Below are positions 32,206 to 41,773 of a stretch of DNA of 43,838 nucleotides, one piece after another; position 1 is the first letter of the stretch, and each line of letters opens with the position of its first letter. This DNA is from Planctomycetota bacterium. Its GTDB lineage: Bacteria; Planctomycetota; UBA1135; GCA-002686595. Below the pieces are notes generated by a model, which did not search any database, was not told the origin of the DNA, and saw only the letters and a list, made by a program, of their open reading frames with translations. The stretch is from the NCBI GenBank assembly GCA_030746555.1, contig JASLMK010000114.1, positions 1-43,838 of the forward strand. The letters run 5' to 3'. The position numbers were made by a program, and so were the translations under genes.

Positions 32206-32233
32206 AGTCTATTCCAAGCACCGCTCCCCGCAA
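32206..32233 (-). promoter_or_regulatory. Promoter of the two-repeat secreted protein gene
   Basis: TTGCGG (32233-32228), a 16-base spacer and TAGACT (32211-32206) are seen. The leader also contains a small hairpin, CGGGG-GAAAA-CCCCG, near 32184-32198. Confidence 0.5.
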
Positions 32234-32276
32234 CCTGCGCGGCTTCCCCGCGCTCCCGGCCCCCTCCCCGAGCTCC

Positions 32277-33641
32277 TCAGACACGATCCGGGCGGGCCGG
32301 GGCCGCATCGGCGGCCTCTCCCGGCCGAAGGCACGGATCCCGGCCAATGCGCCTGCCGGCGGCGATCCACGCTCCAGCGAAGGGCACCGCCGCCAGGGTT
32401 AGGGCTCCCAGACCCGAGAGCAGATCTGCGAGCGAGGCCAGCCAGACACCGAGCAGATCGCCCCCGCGCCACACCGCGGTGTCGATGAAGTGCTTGGCCT
32501 TGTACTGCTCCACGGGAGGCAGCGGCGAGTACAGCACTTCCTTGGTCGGAGCGGTCACGCCGTAGCCGACCGAGCGCCGCGCCACCTCGAAGACGACGAC
32601 GACCGCCAGGACCGGCACCGCGCCGACGGCGCAGAAGCCGAGCAGGTACAGGGCCGGCAGCACGCACAAGGTCGCGCCGACGCCGAGCCAGGCCAACAGG
32701 CGGCGGGCGGCGAAGGCCTGCAGGCACAGGATCAGCACGTTGGACGCGACGTCCATCGAGGCGAACAGGCGGGCGCGCTCGGCCGGGTCCATGGAGGCGG
32801 CGGAGACGACGGCGCTGCGCTCGTAGTAGGCGACCGAGGCGCAGACGCTCGTGAGGAGCATGTAGCCGCAGATGGCCTTCATGTAAGGAGAGTGTCGGAT
32901 GCGCCGCCAGCCCTCCGCCCAGCCGCCCCCCAGGGGCGATTCGGCCGCCCCGTTCGCTCCGATCGTCTCGTCCGCCTCGTCTGGGGGCGAGGCGAAGGCC
33001 CGCCGCAGGCGGCCGATGCACACAGCCTGCACCTCCAACAACAGCGCGCTCACGAGCAGGAGCGGCGCGGGACCGAGGGCGTCCACGAGGCTCGCCGTCA
33101 CCGCTGCCCCGCACACCGCCCCGAGGGACCCGCCGGCGATCACGAGTCCGAACAAGCGCCGGCCCTGGGTGCGCGAGAACAGATCGACGACCAGGCTCCA
33201 GGTCACCGAGACGACGATCAGGTTGTAGACGCTCGTCCAACTGAAGAACACGCTTCCGACCTTGGTTCTCCACTCGTCCCCCAGCCTTGCGAGCGCGACC
33301 GAGAAGAGCACGAGGTTGGCGGCGAAGAAGTGGCAGACCCAGGGCACGACCCGGCGCCGAGGGAAGCGCGCCACGAGCAGGACGAAGACCGGCGACACCA
33401 CGAGCATGACGGCGAACGTCAGGAGGTAGAGCCACTTCAGGTTCCGCAGCCCCTCGGCGATGCCGAAGGCGTCCCGCAGAGGTCGCAGGACGTAGTAGCC
33501 CGAGAGGGTGCAGAAGAAGGTCGCGGCGGCCCACGCCACGCAGGCGCCCTCGCCGGGCTCCACACCGAGCAGGCGACGCTGGATGGTCCGCAGCACGAGC
33601 GAGCTCAGCAGGGCTCCGCCGCGGGGGCGGAGGGGTCGCAA
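32277..33641 (-). CDS. Polytopic transporter, MFS/ATP-ADP-carrier-like
   Basis: The 454-residue product starts at TTG 33641; a later GTG at 33596 is an alternative. Roughly 11-12 hydrophobic segments fill it. The opening GYYVLRPLRDAFGI and NLKWLYLLTF segments resemble bacterial NTP/NDP exchange-type (AAA family) transporters and some MFS carriers. The late region PTKEVLYSPLPPVEQYKAKHFIDT also fits AAA/MFS-like transporters of planctomycetes. The C-terminus is short and hydrophilic. The substrate is unknown, and the ATP/ADP activity should not be assumed. Confidence 0.75.
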   Translation of the reverse strand: MRPLRPRGGALLSSLVLRTIQRRLLGVEPGEGACVAWAAATFFCTLSGYYVLRPLRDAFGIAEGLRNLKWLYLLTFAVMLVVSPVFVLLVARFPRRRVVPWVCHFFAANLVLFSVALARLGDEWRTKVGSVFFSWTSVYNLIVVSVTWSLVVDLFSRTQGRRLFGLVIAGGSLGAVCGAAVTASLVDALGPAPLLLVSALLLEVQAVCIGRLRRAFASPPDEADETIGANGAAESPLGGGWAEGWRRIRHSPYMKAICGYMLLTSVCASVAYYERSAVVSAASMDPAERARLFASMDVASNVLILCLQAFAARRLLAWLGVGATLCVLPALYLLGFCAVGAVPVLAVVVVFEVARRSVGYGVTAPTKEVLYSPLPPVEQYKAKHFIDTAVWRGGDLLGVWLASLADLLSGLGALTLAAVPFAGAWIAAGRRIGRDPCLRPGEAADAAPARPDRV

Positions 33642-33671
33642 GAGGGGAACGGGGCCATGGGACGCCCCGAG

Positions 33672-33700
33672 AGTCTAGCGGGGAGCCTACGGGCCGCCGA
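33672..33700 (-). promoter_or_regulatory. Possible promoter of the AAA/MFS-like transporter
   Basis: TAGACT (33677-33672) is a recurring -10 box; the -35 position 17 bases upstream (TCGGCG) fits only weakly. The TTG at 33641 lies about 30 bases downstream. Confidence 0.35.
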
Positions 33701-34445
33701 TCGGCGCCACGCCGGGACGGTCTACGGGCGGCTGGGGGAGCTCGTCGACGGAGAAGACCCGCCGGTAGGCCTCCCAGGTCGCCGCCATGACGATCGGGAG
33801 CAGCAGGAGGCCGGGCAGGACGAAGAACAGGGTGGCCAGGCAGGTGAGCAGCGCCAGGGCGACGTTGAGGGCGATCAGAGAGGTGATGTGGCGTCGCGCC
33901 CCCCGGGCGCTGGCGGCCATGGCGGCCGAGGCGGAGAGGTCGTGCTCGGCGAGCAGCGGGTAGGTGAACCAGACCAGCGTATTGACGACGAGCAGCGCGA
34001 GGGCGAGGAGGAGCCCGGTGAGGACGCACAAGGTCGCGATGCAACCGCCGAGCACGTTCGCGCCGCTCTCGAACGCGAGGCCCGCGAGCAGGCCGCAGAG
34101 CCCCATGGCGATCCCGAAGGGCAGGGCGGTCACCACGAGCGCCGCCAGGTGCAGGAGCGAGGCGAAGAAGGCGGCCTTGAAGCGCGCGAAGCCGTCGAAG
34201 AGCTGCCCCAAGGTCGCCGTCCGCCCCTCGGAGCGGGTCCGGAGCGCCAGGAAGAACCCGCAGGTGAGGGGGCCGACGAGGATCGGCAGGGGGAGGATGG
34301 CGCTCTGGGCGTTCACGATCGTCATGAACAGAAAGCCCATGACGACCAGGAGCCCGTACTGGCCCTTGCAGAGCTCCCAGCCGCGGCTCAGGCAATCCAC
34401 GGTGCCGATGGGCTCGTCGGCGGCGCGCTGGTGAAGGTCGGTCAT
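33687..34445 (-). CDS. Polytopic membrane protein of unknown function
   Basis: The 252-residue product starts at ATG 34445 (MTDLHQRAADEPIGTVDCLSRGWELCKGQYGLL). The frame extends to 34514 but is implausible there. About six hydrophobic segments follow, with the pattern of DUF975/glycerophosphodiesterase-membrane-domain-like proteins: a short W-x-L-x-K-x-x entry helix, FDGFARFKAAFFASLL, and paired helices at the end (FFVLPGLLLLPIVM). Its tail (PQPPVDRPGVAPIGGP) is Pro-rich. No partner is obvious. It sits between an SLC13 transporter and the AAA/MFS-like gene. Confidence 0.7.
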   Translation of the reverse strand: MTDLHQRAADEPIGTVDCLSRGWELCKGQYGLLVVMGFLFMTIVNAQSAILPLPILVGPLTCGFFLALRTRSEGRTATLGQLFDGFARFKAAFFASLLHLAALVVTALPFGIAMGLCGLLAGLAFESGANVLGGCIATLCVLTGLLLALALLVVNTLVWFTYPLLAEHDLSASAAMAASARGARRHITSLIALNVALALLTCLATLFFVLPGLLLLPIVMAATWEAYRRVFSVDELPQPPVDRPGVAPIGGP

Positions 34446-34572
34446 CCCTGCTCGGTTCGTCGTCGGAGCTCGTGCGCGGAGCCGGACCGCTCGCGCGTCC
34501 TCCCTTGCTCCCACCGCCGGCCGGTATTTCCCGCCCGGGCGAGAAAGAGAGCCCTGCTCCCGCTCGATGGTC

Positions 34573-36111
34573 TCAAGGCGCGACCCACTCTGGCACGCTG
34601 CCGGGCACGATCCCCGCCACGGGCCCGCACAGGACCCAGAAGACCACGGTCACCAGGCCGATCCCGAGCAGGTTGAACCAGATCCCCGCCCGAACCATCT
34701 GCCGGATCGGCACCCAGCCGGAGCCGAAGACGATGGCCTGGGTGGGCGAGGCCACCGGCATCATGAAGGCGCAGCTCGCCGAGAGGGTGGCGGGGATCAT
34801 CAGGGCCCGCGGGTCGGCGTTCATCGCCACCGCGGCGGCTCCCAGGATCGGCAGCGCCATCTCGGTGGTCGCGGTGTTGCTCGTCAGCTCGGTCAAGAAG
34901 GTCAGGGCCGTGCACACGAGCAGGATCACCAGCAGGGGCGGCGCCCCCTCCAGGGCGGAGAAGTGCCCGCCCATCCACAGGGAGAGCCCCGAAGCACCGA
35001 AGCCGTCGGCGAGGGCGAAGCCGCCGCCGAACAGGAGCAGCATCCCCCAAGGCATGCGGTCGGACATCCTCCACTCGAGCAGGCGCTCGCCAGGCCGGCT
35101 CTGTGAGGGGATCAAGAAGAGCAGGATCGCCATCCCCACGGCGACGACCGAGTCGTCGATGAGGCTCCCCGCGATCCACGGCAGCGAGCCCCAGCCGGGA
35201 AGGACGACGTCGCCCACGGTGATGTCCCGGCGGGTGATCCACAAGACCGCCGTGATGGTGAAGAGGAGCCCGCAGACGAGCTCGTCGCGGCGCAGGGGGC
35301 CGAGCTCGCCGCGCAGGCGGGCTACGGCCTCGCGGCTGCCGAGCAAGGCGGCGGCGCCACCGCGGAACAACAGGCGCGTCAGCAGCAACCACCCGCAGAA
35401 CACGAAGACGACCGCCAGGGGCAAGCCGATCCCCATCCAGCCGACGAACGAGGTCTCCGGCGCCTGGGGGAACAGGCGCGTGAGCTGCTCCTTGTAGGAG
35501 AGGTTGGGTGCCGTCCCGACCAGCGTGGTCATGCCGCCCATGTCCGCGGCGTAGGCGATGGCGAGCATGACCGTCACTGCGAAGGTCCGCAGCTCGCGCG
35601 GGTCCGCGTCACGGTCTCGCGCCGCCTCGATCACCGAGAGTCCGATCGGCATCAGCACCATGACGGTCGCGGTGTTGGTGATCCACATCGACAGGAAGGC
35701 CGCGGCGATCATGAAGCCGAGGATGACGCGCGAGGGAGATCCGCCGACGGTGTGCACGATCCACAGGGCCAGGCGCCGGTGGACGCCCGACTCCTGCAGG
35801 CCGATGGCCAGCATGTAGCCGCCGAGGAAGAGGAAGACAGTCGAGCGCGCGTAGTTGGGAGCGACCTCGGTGACCGGCTGGATCCCCGCCAGCGGGACCA
35901 AGACCAGGGGCAGGAGCGCCGTGACGGGAATCGGCACGGCCTCGGTGACCCACCAGGCCGCCATCCAGGCGGCGATGGCGGCCATGGCCGCGACGGTCGG
36001 CGTGTCTCCCGCGCCGAAGGCCCAGAGCGACGCCGCCAGGGCGGGTCCCAGCGCGATGCGCCACCAGCGGCCGGTGGCGACGGGACGGTCACCGGTCGAC
36101 GCGTGCTGCAC
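34573..36111 (-). CDS. SLC13/DASS-type sodium:dicarboxylate (anion) symporter
   Basis: The 512-residue product starts at ATG 36111, three bases after the Dabb gene stop. Eleven or so membrane segments follow. The diagnostic sodium/substrate motifs are both present: WITNTATVMVLMPIGL in the N-half and ELTSNTATTEMALPIL in the C-half, near SAGCAFMMPVASPTQAI-type loop residues. The family carries dicarboxylates, citrate, sulfate or phosphate with Na+. The neighbouring dehydrogenase/DUF1080 fusion suggests that it imports or exports an organic acid, but substrate is an inference. Confidence 0.88.
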   Translation of the reverse strand: MQHASTGDRPVATGRWWRIALGPALAASLWAFGAGDTPTVAAMAAIAAWMAAWWVTEAVPIPVTALLPLVLVPLAGIQPVTEVAPNYARSTVFLFLGGYMLAIGLQESGVHRRLALWIVHTVGGSPSRVILGFMIAAAFLSMWITNTATVMVLMPIGLSVIEAARDRDADPRELRTFAVTVMLAIAYAADMGGMTTLVGTAPNLSYKEQLTRLFPQAPETSFVGWMGIGLPLAVVFVFCGWLLLTRLLFRGGAAALLGSREAVARLRGELGPLRRDELVCGLLFTITAVLWITRRDITVGDVVLPGWGSLPWIAGSLIDDSVVAVGMAILLFLIPSQSRPGERLLEWRMSDRMPWGMLLLFGGGFALADGFGASGLSLWMGGHFSALEGAPPLLVILLVCTALTFLTELTSNTATTEMALPILGAAAVAMNADPRALMIPATLSASCAFMMPVASPTQAIVFGSGWVPIRQMVRAGIWFNLLGIGLVTVVFWVLCGPVAGIVPGSVPEWVAP

Positions 36112-36114
36112 GGC

Positions 36115-36423
36115 TCAGGACTCGTAGTCGAAGGCCACGACGCCGTCGAGGCCGCCGTCGAGCACGTCGAGCACCATGGCCTTGACGAGCTCGTGCTCGG
36201 GGTGGGGCAGGTAGGCGTCCCGGGCCGCCGCGTCGGTGAACGTCATGCAGAAGCCGTGGGTGAACCCCCGCTGCAGGCCCTCGTCGGAGGAGTACGGTCC
36301 GCCGCTGAACGACTCGATGCCGTCGATGCGCTCACCGAGCGCAGCCAGGGCGGTGAACACGGCGTCGATCCGCTCTGCGGACACGTCGGCGCGGATCTTC
36401 AAGAGGACCATGTGAGTGATCAC
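36115..36423 (-). CDS. Dabb (stress-responsive A/B barrel) family protein
   Basis: The 102-residue product starts at ATG 36423. It has the ferredoxin-like dimeric alpha/beta-barrel pattern: MITHMVLLKIRADVS opening, ESFSGGPYSSDEG, GFTHGFCMTFTDAAARDAYL, PEHELVKA and final FDYES. Many Dabb proteins are small cytoplasmic proteins of unknown reaction, a few of which cyclise polyketide-like molecules. It lies between the fusion lipoprotein gene (60 bases) and the SLC13 gene (3 bases), in the same operon. Confidence 0.9.
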   Translation of the reverse strand: MITHMVLLKIRADVSAERIDAVFTALAALGERIDGIESFSGGPYSSDEGLQRGFTHGFCMTFTDAAARDAYLPHPEHELVKAMVLDVLDGGLDGVVAFDYES

Positions 36424-36483
36424 GTCTCGCTCCTTGTCGTGGTCGGGCCGGGCCCGGTGGTCGGGTCCCGGCGGGATTGCATC

Positions 36484-39400
36484 TCACTCCCCCACCGTCA
36501 CCAGCTCAGGATCGGGGTCGAGCTCGAGACGCGGATTGCGGAAGCGGATCTCGGTCGGGCCACCGGAGTGCACCTGGAGGGCCACGACGCCGCCCAGGGC
36601 GCCGTCGGGATCCACGAGGTCCACGCACGGATTGCCGTTGATCGCGGTCCGGACGTGGTGTCCGACCGCCAGGATCTCGTAGGTGTTCCAGCCGTCCGCC
36701 GCGATGAATCCATCGCCCTTTGTGGCGACGAGCAGGGCGCGGCCGTGCTCCTCGTAGAGCTTGCCCCACCAGCCCGGGCCGACGTCGGCCTGGTATCCCC
36801 GGACGTCGCCGCCGGCCAGAGCCTCGCTGCGAAACTGGATTCCGCTGTTGCCGGTCTCGCCCACCAGTCGCACGTCCACGATCAGGCGGAAGTCGGAGAG
36901 GGCGAGATCGCTGATGAGGAACTCGTTGCGGGCCAGGCCATCGGTGCGCCCGACGAGCTCCCCCTCCTCGACGCTCCACACGGCCGGGTCCCCGCGCCAT
37001 CCGGCCAGGGACTCGCCGTCGAAGAAGCGCGAGCGATTGTGGTCGGTGGCCAACAGGGGCACCTGGGCGTCGCTCGCGAGGTAGGCGACGAGGTCGCGCA
37101 CCTCGTCCTCGGTGAGGGTCTGAAGCTGCCCCTCGGGCATCATCGAGACCTCCCCGGCCACACGCAGCGCGACCTCATCGGCGGCGACGACGATGGTCTC
37201 GGTCTGGGTCTTCAGGGTCAGCGCCGTCGGGGTCTCCCGGGTCAGGATGCCGCTCACGACACTCTCGTCGTCGAGCTGCAGGGTCGTGATCTGGTACTCG
37301 GCGGGGATCAAGGCGTTGGGGTCGATGATGTTGGTGAGGACGTACTCCTTGTCGGCTCGGTTGGATCCGGTGAGCTCGGGCCCGACGTCGCGCCCCTCGC
37401 CGAAGAGGACGTGGCACTGCTCGCAGGTCCGCGAGTAGACCTCGCGGCCCGCCGAAAGGTCCGCGGCGGCCAGGACGCCGTCGTCCAGCCGCTCGACCCA
37501 CTCGGCGATCAGGGCACGGCGGTCCTCGGGCACCTCGCGGGCGACGCCCCAGACCTCCTCGATCATCCGCTCGACCTGCTCGTCGCCCAGGGTCCGAAGC
37601 TGCCGCAAGAGGACCGCGTCGAGGGCGTCGGGCGCAACGGCGCCGTCCCCCACCGCACGCAGCAGGGCCCGTGCGTAGGCCGGGCGCGCGGCGAGCGTGT
37701 TCAGGGCATCCCGCTTCTCGCCCTCGCCCAGGGACGGGTAGTGGGCGAGGACGACCTCCGGGGTGGCGGGGTGGTCGAAGCGCGCCAGCCCGCGCAGGAT
37801 GGGCCCGCGCAAGACGCCCTCGGAGAGCACGGCGTGCATGACGCCCACCGCCTCGGCGTCCCGTCCGCGCACGAGGACGTCGACGGCCCTCTCGCGACGC
37901 TCGGCGGACTCCTCGCCGCTGGCGAGGATGTCGCGCAGGCGCGGGAAGACCGACGAGTCTCCGTAGGCCACCGACACGGAGAAGGCCTGGTCGCGGACCG
38001 ACGCCTCGGCCGAGCGTCTGGCCCGCTCACCGACCGCGGGCCAGGCCGGCGGCATCGTCGCGCCGCGCTCGCCCTCCATGGCCAGGGCGAGCTGCTCGAG
38101 GAGGAGGCCGAACCAGGCGTCGTCGTGGGTCGCGGCCATGGCGGCGATCAGGGCCGGGTGGCCCGCCGGCTCCGACGCCACGCGCCTGGCGATGAACCGC
38201 GCGATGCGGTCGATGGCAGCGCCGCTCGCCAACTCCAGGGCCGCCACGGGGTCCTCGGCCGCGAGAGGCTCGACGCCGTACCACAGCATCAGGGGGAGGT
38301 TCGGGTCGTCGGCATCCTCGCCGTGGTCCGCGAGAGCGCGCGCCACCTCCCAACGGTCATCGAGCGCCATGCGCTGCAAGCCCGCGGCAAGGTAGAGCCG
38401 CACCAGGGGCGAGGGATCGACTCGAGCGGCGTGGGCCAGTCGCTCCGCCGAGCCCGGTTCGAGCCGGCGATCCTCGAGCAGCAACTGCACCGCCCAGGCG
38501 CGCACGGCCTCGTCCTGGGTCTCGTCGGCGAGCAGCGCCGCCGCCTCCTCCTCGTCGAGGCTGCCGGTGACGTGCAGCGCCCACAGGGCCCGCAGGCGGT
38601 CACGGGCGCTCGCATTGGCGAGCAGCCCCTCGAGCTCGCGACGGACGGCCCCCGTCAGGGGCTCGCCCCGCTCCTGCCAAACGCGCCGCGCCTGACGGCT
38701 GAACCACTCGTTCTCGTCGACGAGCGCCTCGAGCAGTCCGTCGTCGTCGAGGTCGGCAACCGCCGCCGCCCGCGGGGCGAGCTCGCCGTAGCGCACACGG
38801 TACAACCTGCCGTTGGTGCGGTCCCAGCGCTCCGTGTCCGTGCGGTGGCAGGCCGTCGCGTCGTACCAGTCGATGAAGTAGACCGCGCCGTCGGGGCCGG
38901 TCTCCAGGTTGATGCCGCGGAACCACGCGTCGTTGGCGAGCAGGAAGTCCTCGCCGTGGCGGCCGACGAACCCCGAACCGGAGCGCTCGGGCCGGTCGTT
39001 GTTGAAGCGGTTCCCGTGGATGTTGGAGAAGAGGACCGTTCCCTCGTAGCGGTCCGGGAAAGACCCGCCGAGGTAGATCAGCGCGCCGCAGTGCGCGTGG
39101 CCGCCACCCGCCTCCTGGGTCCCCTTGCCGTGCTCGGGCTCCTCGCGCCCCCACCAGGCGTGGTCACCGATGTTGCCGGCGTAGTGGCGGTGGTCAGCGA
39201 TCGTCTCGATGTCCTCGTAGACGTGCGGGTTGAAGTGCTCGCCGGCCTGGCGCCGGTAACGGCCGCCCTGAGCGACGTGGAAGAGGTGCGGGATCACGCA
39301 GGCGGTCACCAGGGCCTGGCCGCGCTCGTCGAAGTCGATGCCCCAGGGGTTGCTCGTGCCCCAGGCGAAGACCTCGAACTCGTGGCGCGTGGGGTGGTAG

Positions 39401-41751
39401 CGCCAGACCCCGGCGTTGAGCGGTGTGCGTTCGTCATCGGCGCTGCCGGGCACGCCGACCCGTGAGTGGGTGAAGACCCCGTGGCAGCCGTACAGCCAGC
39501 CGTCGGGTCCCCAGGTGAAGGTGTTGAGGGTCTCGTGGGTGTCCTCGTACCCCCAGCCGTCGAGCAGCACGCGCGGCTCGCCGTCGGGCACCAGGTCGCC
39601 ATCGGCGTCGGGGATGAACATCAGTTGCGGCGCGGCCCCGACCCACACGCCGCCGAACCCAACCTGCAAGCCGCTCACGAGGTTCAATCCCTCGGCGAAG
39701 ACCGTGCGCCGCTCGAACGTGCCGTCTGTGTCGGCGTCCTCGAAGACGACGATCGCGTCCCGTCCCTCGCCCGGTGGTCGGCGGTTCGGGTAGGAGAGGG
39801 CTTCGGCCACCCACAGGCGGCCGCGCGCGTCGATGGCCAGGGCGATCGGCTGGTGCAGGTCCGGCTCGGCGGCGACCAGGTCCACCGCGAACCCCGCCGG
39901 AACCGTCATCGCCCGTGCCGCGGCCACCGGCGGCAGGCCGGAGTGCTCGGTGGGGACGCGCTCTCGCAGCCGCGCGAGGTCACCGTCGCGCGCGAAGCGC
40001 GGTCGCTCGTCGTGCAGGAGGAAGTCGTCGAAGTTCACGTGCCCCCAGCCGCCGGTGTGGTCGTCGGTGATGCGCACCCGCAACAGCTCCCCCTGGTGCC
40101 CGCGCAGATCGACTACGCAGCGCTGCAGCGGCTCGCGGTTTGCGCCGCTGACCGAGTACAGGACGGCTCCGTCCTCTTCGGCGATCACCTCGACGCGCGT
40201 CGCCGCGTGCGCGCCCCCACCGGCGAGGAAGCTCCCGAAGGCGTGCGAGGCCACGAAGGGCTCGGACGTGAGGGAGCCGGTCCGGTCGTCGCCGTGGAGC
40301 TCATAGCCGCCGATCCAGTACTCGCCGGCGTGGCGCGTGCCCTCGTCGAGACCCCGTGGAGCGAGGGTGTCGCCGCGGATCGGCTGGCCCTCGAAGGCAT
40401 CGCCGGTCGCGGTCCAGTGCTCCAGCGTCCCCGACTCGAAGCCCAGGTCGAGGGGCTCGCCGTCGCTGCCCTTGGGGAGCTCGCCGCCCGGACGGCGCGG
40501 AGCGGGACGGGCCTCGCGCCACTCCCGCCGGCTCACGCGCCGGGCCTGCTGGAACAGGATCGTCGTGCCCTTCTTGTTCCCGACGACGATGTCGCACAGG
40601 CCGTCGCCGTCCACGTCCCCGGCGACCACCTGGACGCCCACGCCGGTGTCATCGTCGACGAGGTGGGGGATGAACTCGACCCCGTCCTCCCCGCGGACCA
40701 GCTCGAACCAGTAGACGACCGCCGCCTCCTGCGCTCCCGGGTCCACCTCGGGGCCGTGAGCCCAGAAGCGCTTCCCGGTCACGAAGTCCTGCAGACCGTC
40801 GCCGTTGACGTCGGCGAGGGCCAGGGCGTGGAGCTGGGAGAAGGCGACGCCGTAGCGGTTGTGGTCGGGCCGCGAGTCCATGATGCGGTGCTCCTGAAAC
40901 TCGATGGACCCGAAGCGCTGCACCTGCTCGAACCACGACAGGCCCCAGCCGTGGCCGTCGAGGCTCGTGATCACGTCGTTGTCCCCGTCGCCGTCCACGT
41001 CATGGACCAGCATCTGGGCGCCGCCGCGCCGGCCGGCGCTGAAGGGGACGGGGTAGTGCTGCCAGGTCATCCCCGGCTCGGTCACCGCGGGCTGCCGCCA
41101 CCAGCCGTTCTTCTCGACCAGGTCGGGCCTGTCGTCGCCGTTGAGGTCGCCGATCCCCAGGCCGTGCACGAAGTTCGACAGGCCCAGATCGTCGGAGAGC
41201 GGGTGGAAGGTCCAGGGCTCGTCGGGGCGGCCCGCGGCGGGGCCGGCCCAGCCGAAGCGCCCGCCGGTGTGGAAGTACAGCTCGAGAGTGCCGTCCCCGG
41301 TCACGTCCGCGAAGCCGGGCGCCTCGTTGTCCACGCCCTCGAAGGCGACGTGCTTCTCCCACGGCCCGCCGGACTCTCCTGGGTTCTCGTACCAGCGGGC
41401 CTGGCGCCCGGGGAAGCCGATCTCCAAGACGTCGAGCCAGCCGTCGCCGTCGAAGTCCTCGATGAACGCGAAGAAGCTGTCGGAGTAGGCGAGCGGGTCG
41501 GAGGGCACGGGCTCGTAGAGCTCGTGGCGTTCGACGAAGGCCGGTCCCTCGTACCAATACGGACCGGAGACGATGTCGTTGTGCCCGTCGCGGTTGAGGT
41601 CACCGAAGGTGGCGCCCTCCGAGAAGAACGTCTCGCTCAGTCGCTGGCGGCGGAAGGTCCGCACCCACAATTCGCCGTCGTCATGGGGGGAGGACGCGCA
41701 GGCGCAGAGCGCCAGGAGCAGGCACCAGGTTCGGTCGGGTCTGGAGATCAT
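36484..41751 (-). CDS. Giant fusion lipoprotein: FG-GAP, jelly roll, PVC dehydrogenase, HEAT, cytochrome c, DUF1080
   Basis: The 1755-residue product starts at ATG 41751, 22 bases after the peptidase gene stop. It opens with a lipoprotein-type signal (WCLLLALCACASS). Residues about 30-400 hold FG-GAP/VCBS repeats (DLNRDGHND, DFDGDGWLD, DVDGDGDND). Residues about 430-580 resemble a carbohydrate-binding jelly roll. About 615-985 is the PVC-type membrane-bound dehydrogenase/sorbosone-dehydrogenase propeller (VPAGFAVDLVAAEPDL; LWVAEALSYPNRRP). HEAT-like repeats run to about 1420. A c-heme motif, CEQCH, spans 1443-1447. The end, about 1572-1755, is a DUF1080 (3-keto-disaccharide hydrolase) domain (FFDGESLAGWRG; GIQFRSEAL). 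Likely periplasmic; oxidises or hydrolyses sugar derivatives. The frame before 41751 overlaps the next gene and is ignored. Confidence 0.88.
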   Translation of the reverse strand: MISRPDRTWCLLLALCACASSPHDDGELWVRTFRRQRLSETFFSEGATFGDLNRDGHNDIVSGPYWYEGPAFVERHELYEPVPSDPLAYSDSFFAFIEDFDGDGWLDVLEIGFPGRQARWYENPGESGGPWEKHVAFEGVDNEAPGFADVTGDGTLELYFHTGGRFGWAGPAAGRPDEPWTFHPLSDDLGLSNFVHGLGIGDLNGDDRPDLVEKNGWWRQPAVTEPGMTWQHYPVPFSAGRRGGAQMLVHDVDGDGDNDVITSLDGHGWGLSWFEQVQRFGSIEFQEHRIMDSRPDHNRYGVAFSQLHALALADVNGDGLQDFVTGKRFWAHGPEVDPGAQEAAVVYWFELVRGEDGVEFIPHLVDDDTGVGVQVVAGDVDGDGLCDIVVGNKKGTTILFQQARRVSRREWREARPAPRRPGGELPKGSDGEPLDLGFESGTLEHWTATGDAFEGQPIRGDTLAPRGLDEGTRHAGEYWIGGYELHGDDRTGSLTSEPFVASHAFGSFLAGGGAHAATRVEVIAEEDGAVLYSVSGANREPLQRCVVDLRGHQGELLRVRITDDHTGGWGHVNFDDFLLHDERPRFARDGDLARLRERVPTEHSGLPPVAAARAMTVPAGFAVDLVAAEPDLHQPIALAIDARGRLWVAEALSYPNRRPPGEGRDAIVVFEDADTDGTFERRTVFAEGLNLVSGLQVGFGGVWVGAAPQLMFIPDADGDLVPDGEPRVLLDGWGYEDTHETLNTFTWGPDGWLYGCHGVFTHSRVGVPGSADDERTPLNAGVWRYHPTRHEFEVFAWGTSNPWGIDFDERGQALVTACVIPHLFHVAQGGRYRRQAGEHFNPHVYEDIETIADHRHYAGNIGDHAWWGREEPEHGKGTQEAGGGHAHCGALIYLGGSFPDRYEGTVLFSNIHGNRFNNDRPERSGSGFVGRHGEDFLLANDAWFRGINLETGPDGAVYFIDWYDATACHRTDTERWDRTNGRLYRVRYGELAPRAAAVADLDDDGLLEALVDENEWFSRQARRVWQERGEPLTGAVRRELEGLLANASARDRLRALWALHVTGSLDEEEAAALLADETQDEAVRAWAVQLLLEDRRLEPGSAERLAHAARVDPSPLVRLYLAAGLQRMALDDRWEVARALADHGEDADDPNLPLMLWYGVEPLAAEDPVAALELASGAAIDRIARFIARRVASEPAGHPALIAAMAATHDDAWFGLLLEQLALAMEGERGATMPPAWPAVGERARRSAEASVRDQAFSVSVAYGDSSVFPRLRDILASGEESAERRERAVDVLVRGRDAEAVGVMHAVLSEGVLRGPILRGLARFDHPATPEVVLAHYPSLGEGEKRDALNTLAARPAYARALLRAVGDGAVAPDALDAVLLRQLRTLGDEQVERMIEEVWGVAREVPEDRRALIAEWVERLDDGVLAAADLSAGREVYSRTCEQCHVLFGEGRDVGPELTGSNRADKEYVLTNIIDPNALIPAEYQITTLQLDDESVVSGILTRETPTALTLKTQTETIVVAADEVALRVAGEVSMMPEGQLQTLTEDEVRDLVAYLASDAQVPLLATDHNRSRFFDGESLAGWRGDPAVWSVEEGELVGRTDGLARNEFLISDLALSDFRLIVDVRLVGETGNSGIQFRSEALAGGDVRGYQADVGPGWWGKLYEEHGRALLVATKGDGFIAADGWNTYEILAVGHHVRTAINGNPCVDLVDPDGALGGVVALQVHSGGPTEIRFRNPRLELDPDPELVTVGE

Positions 41752-41773
41752 GCGCTTTCGGGGGCGTCGGGGT

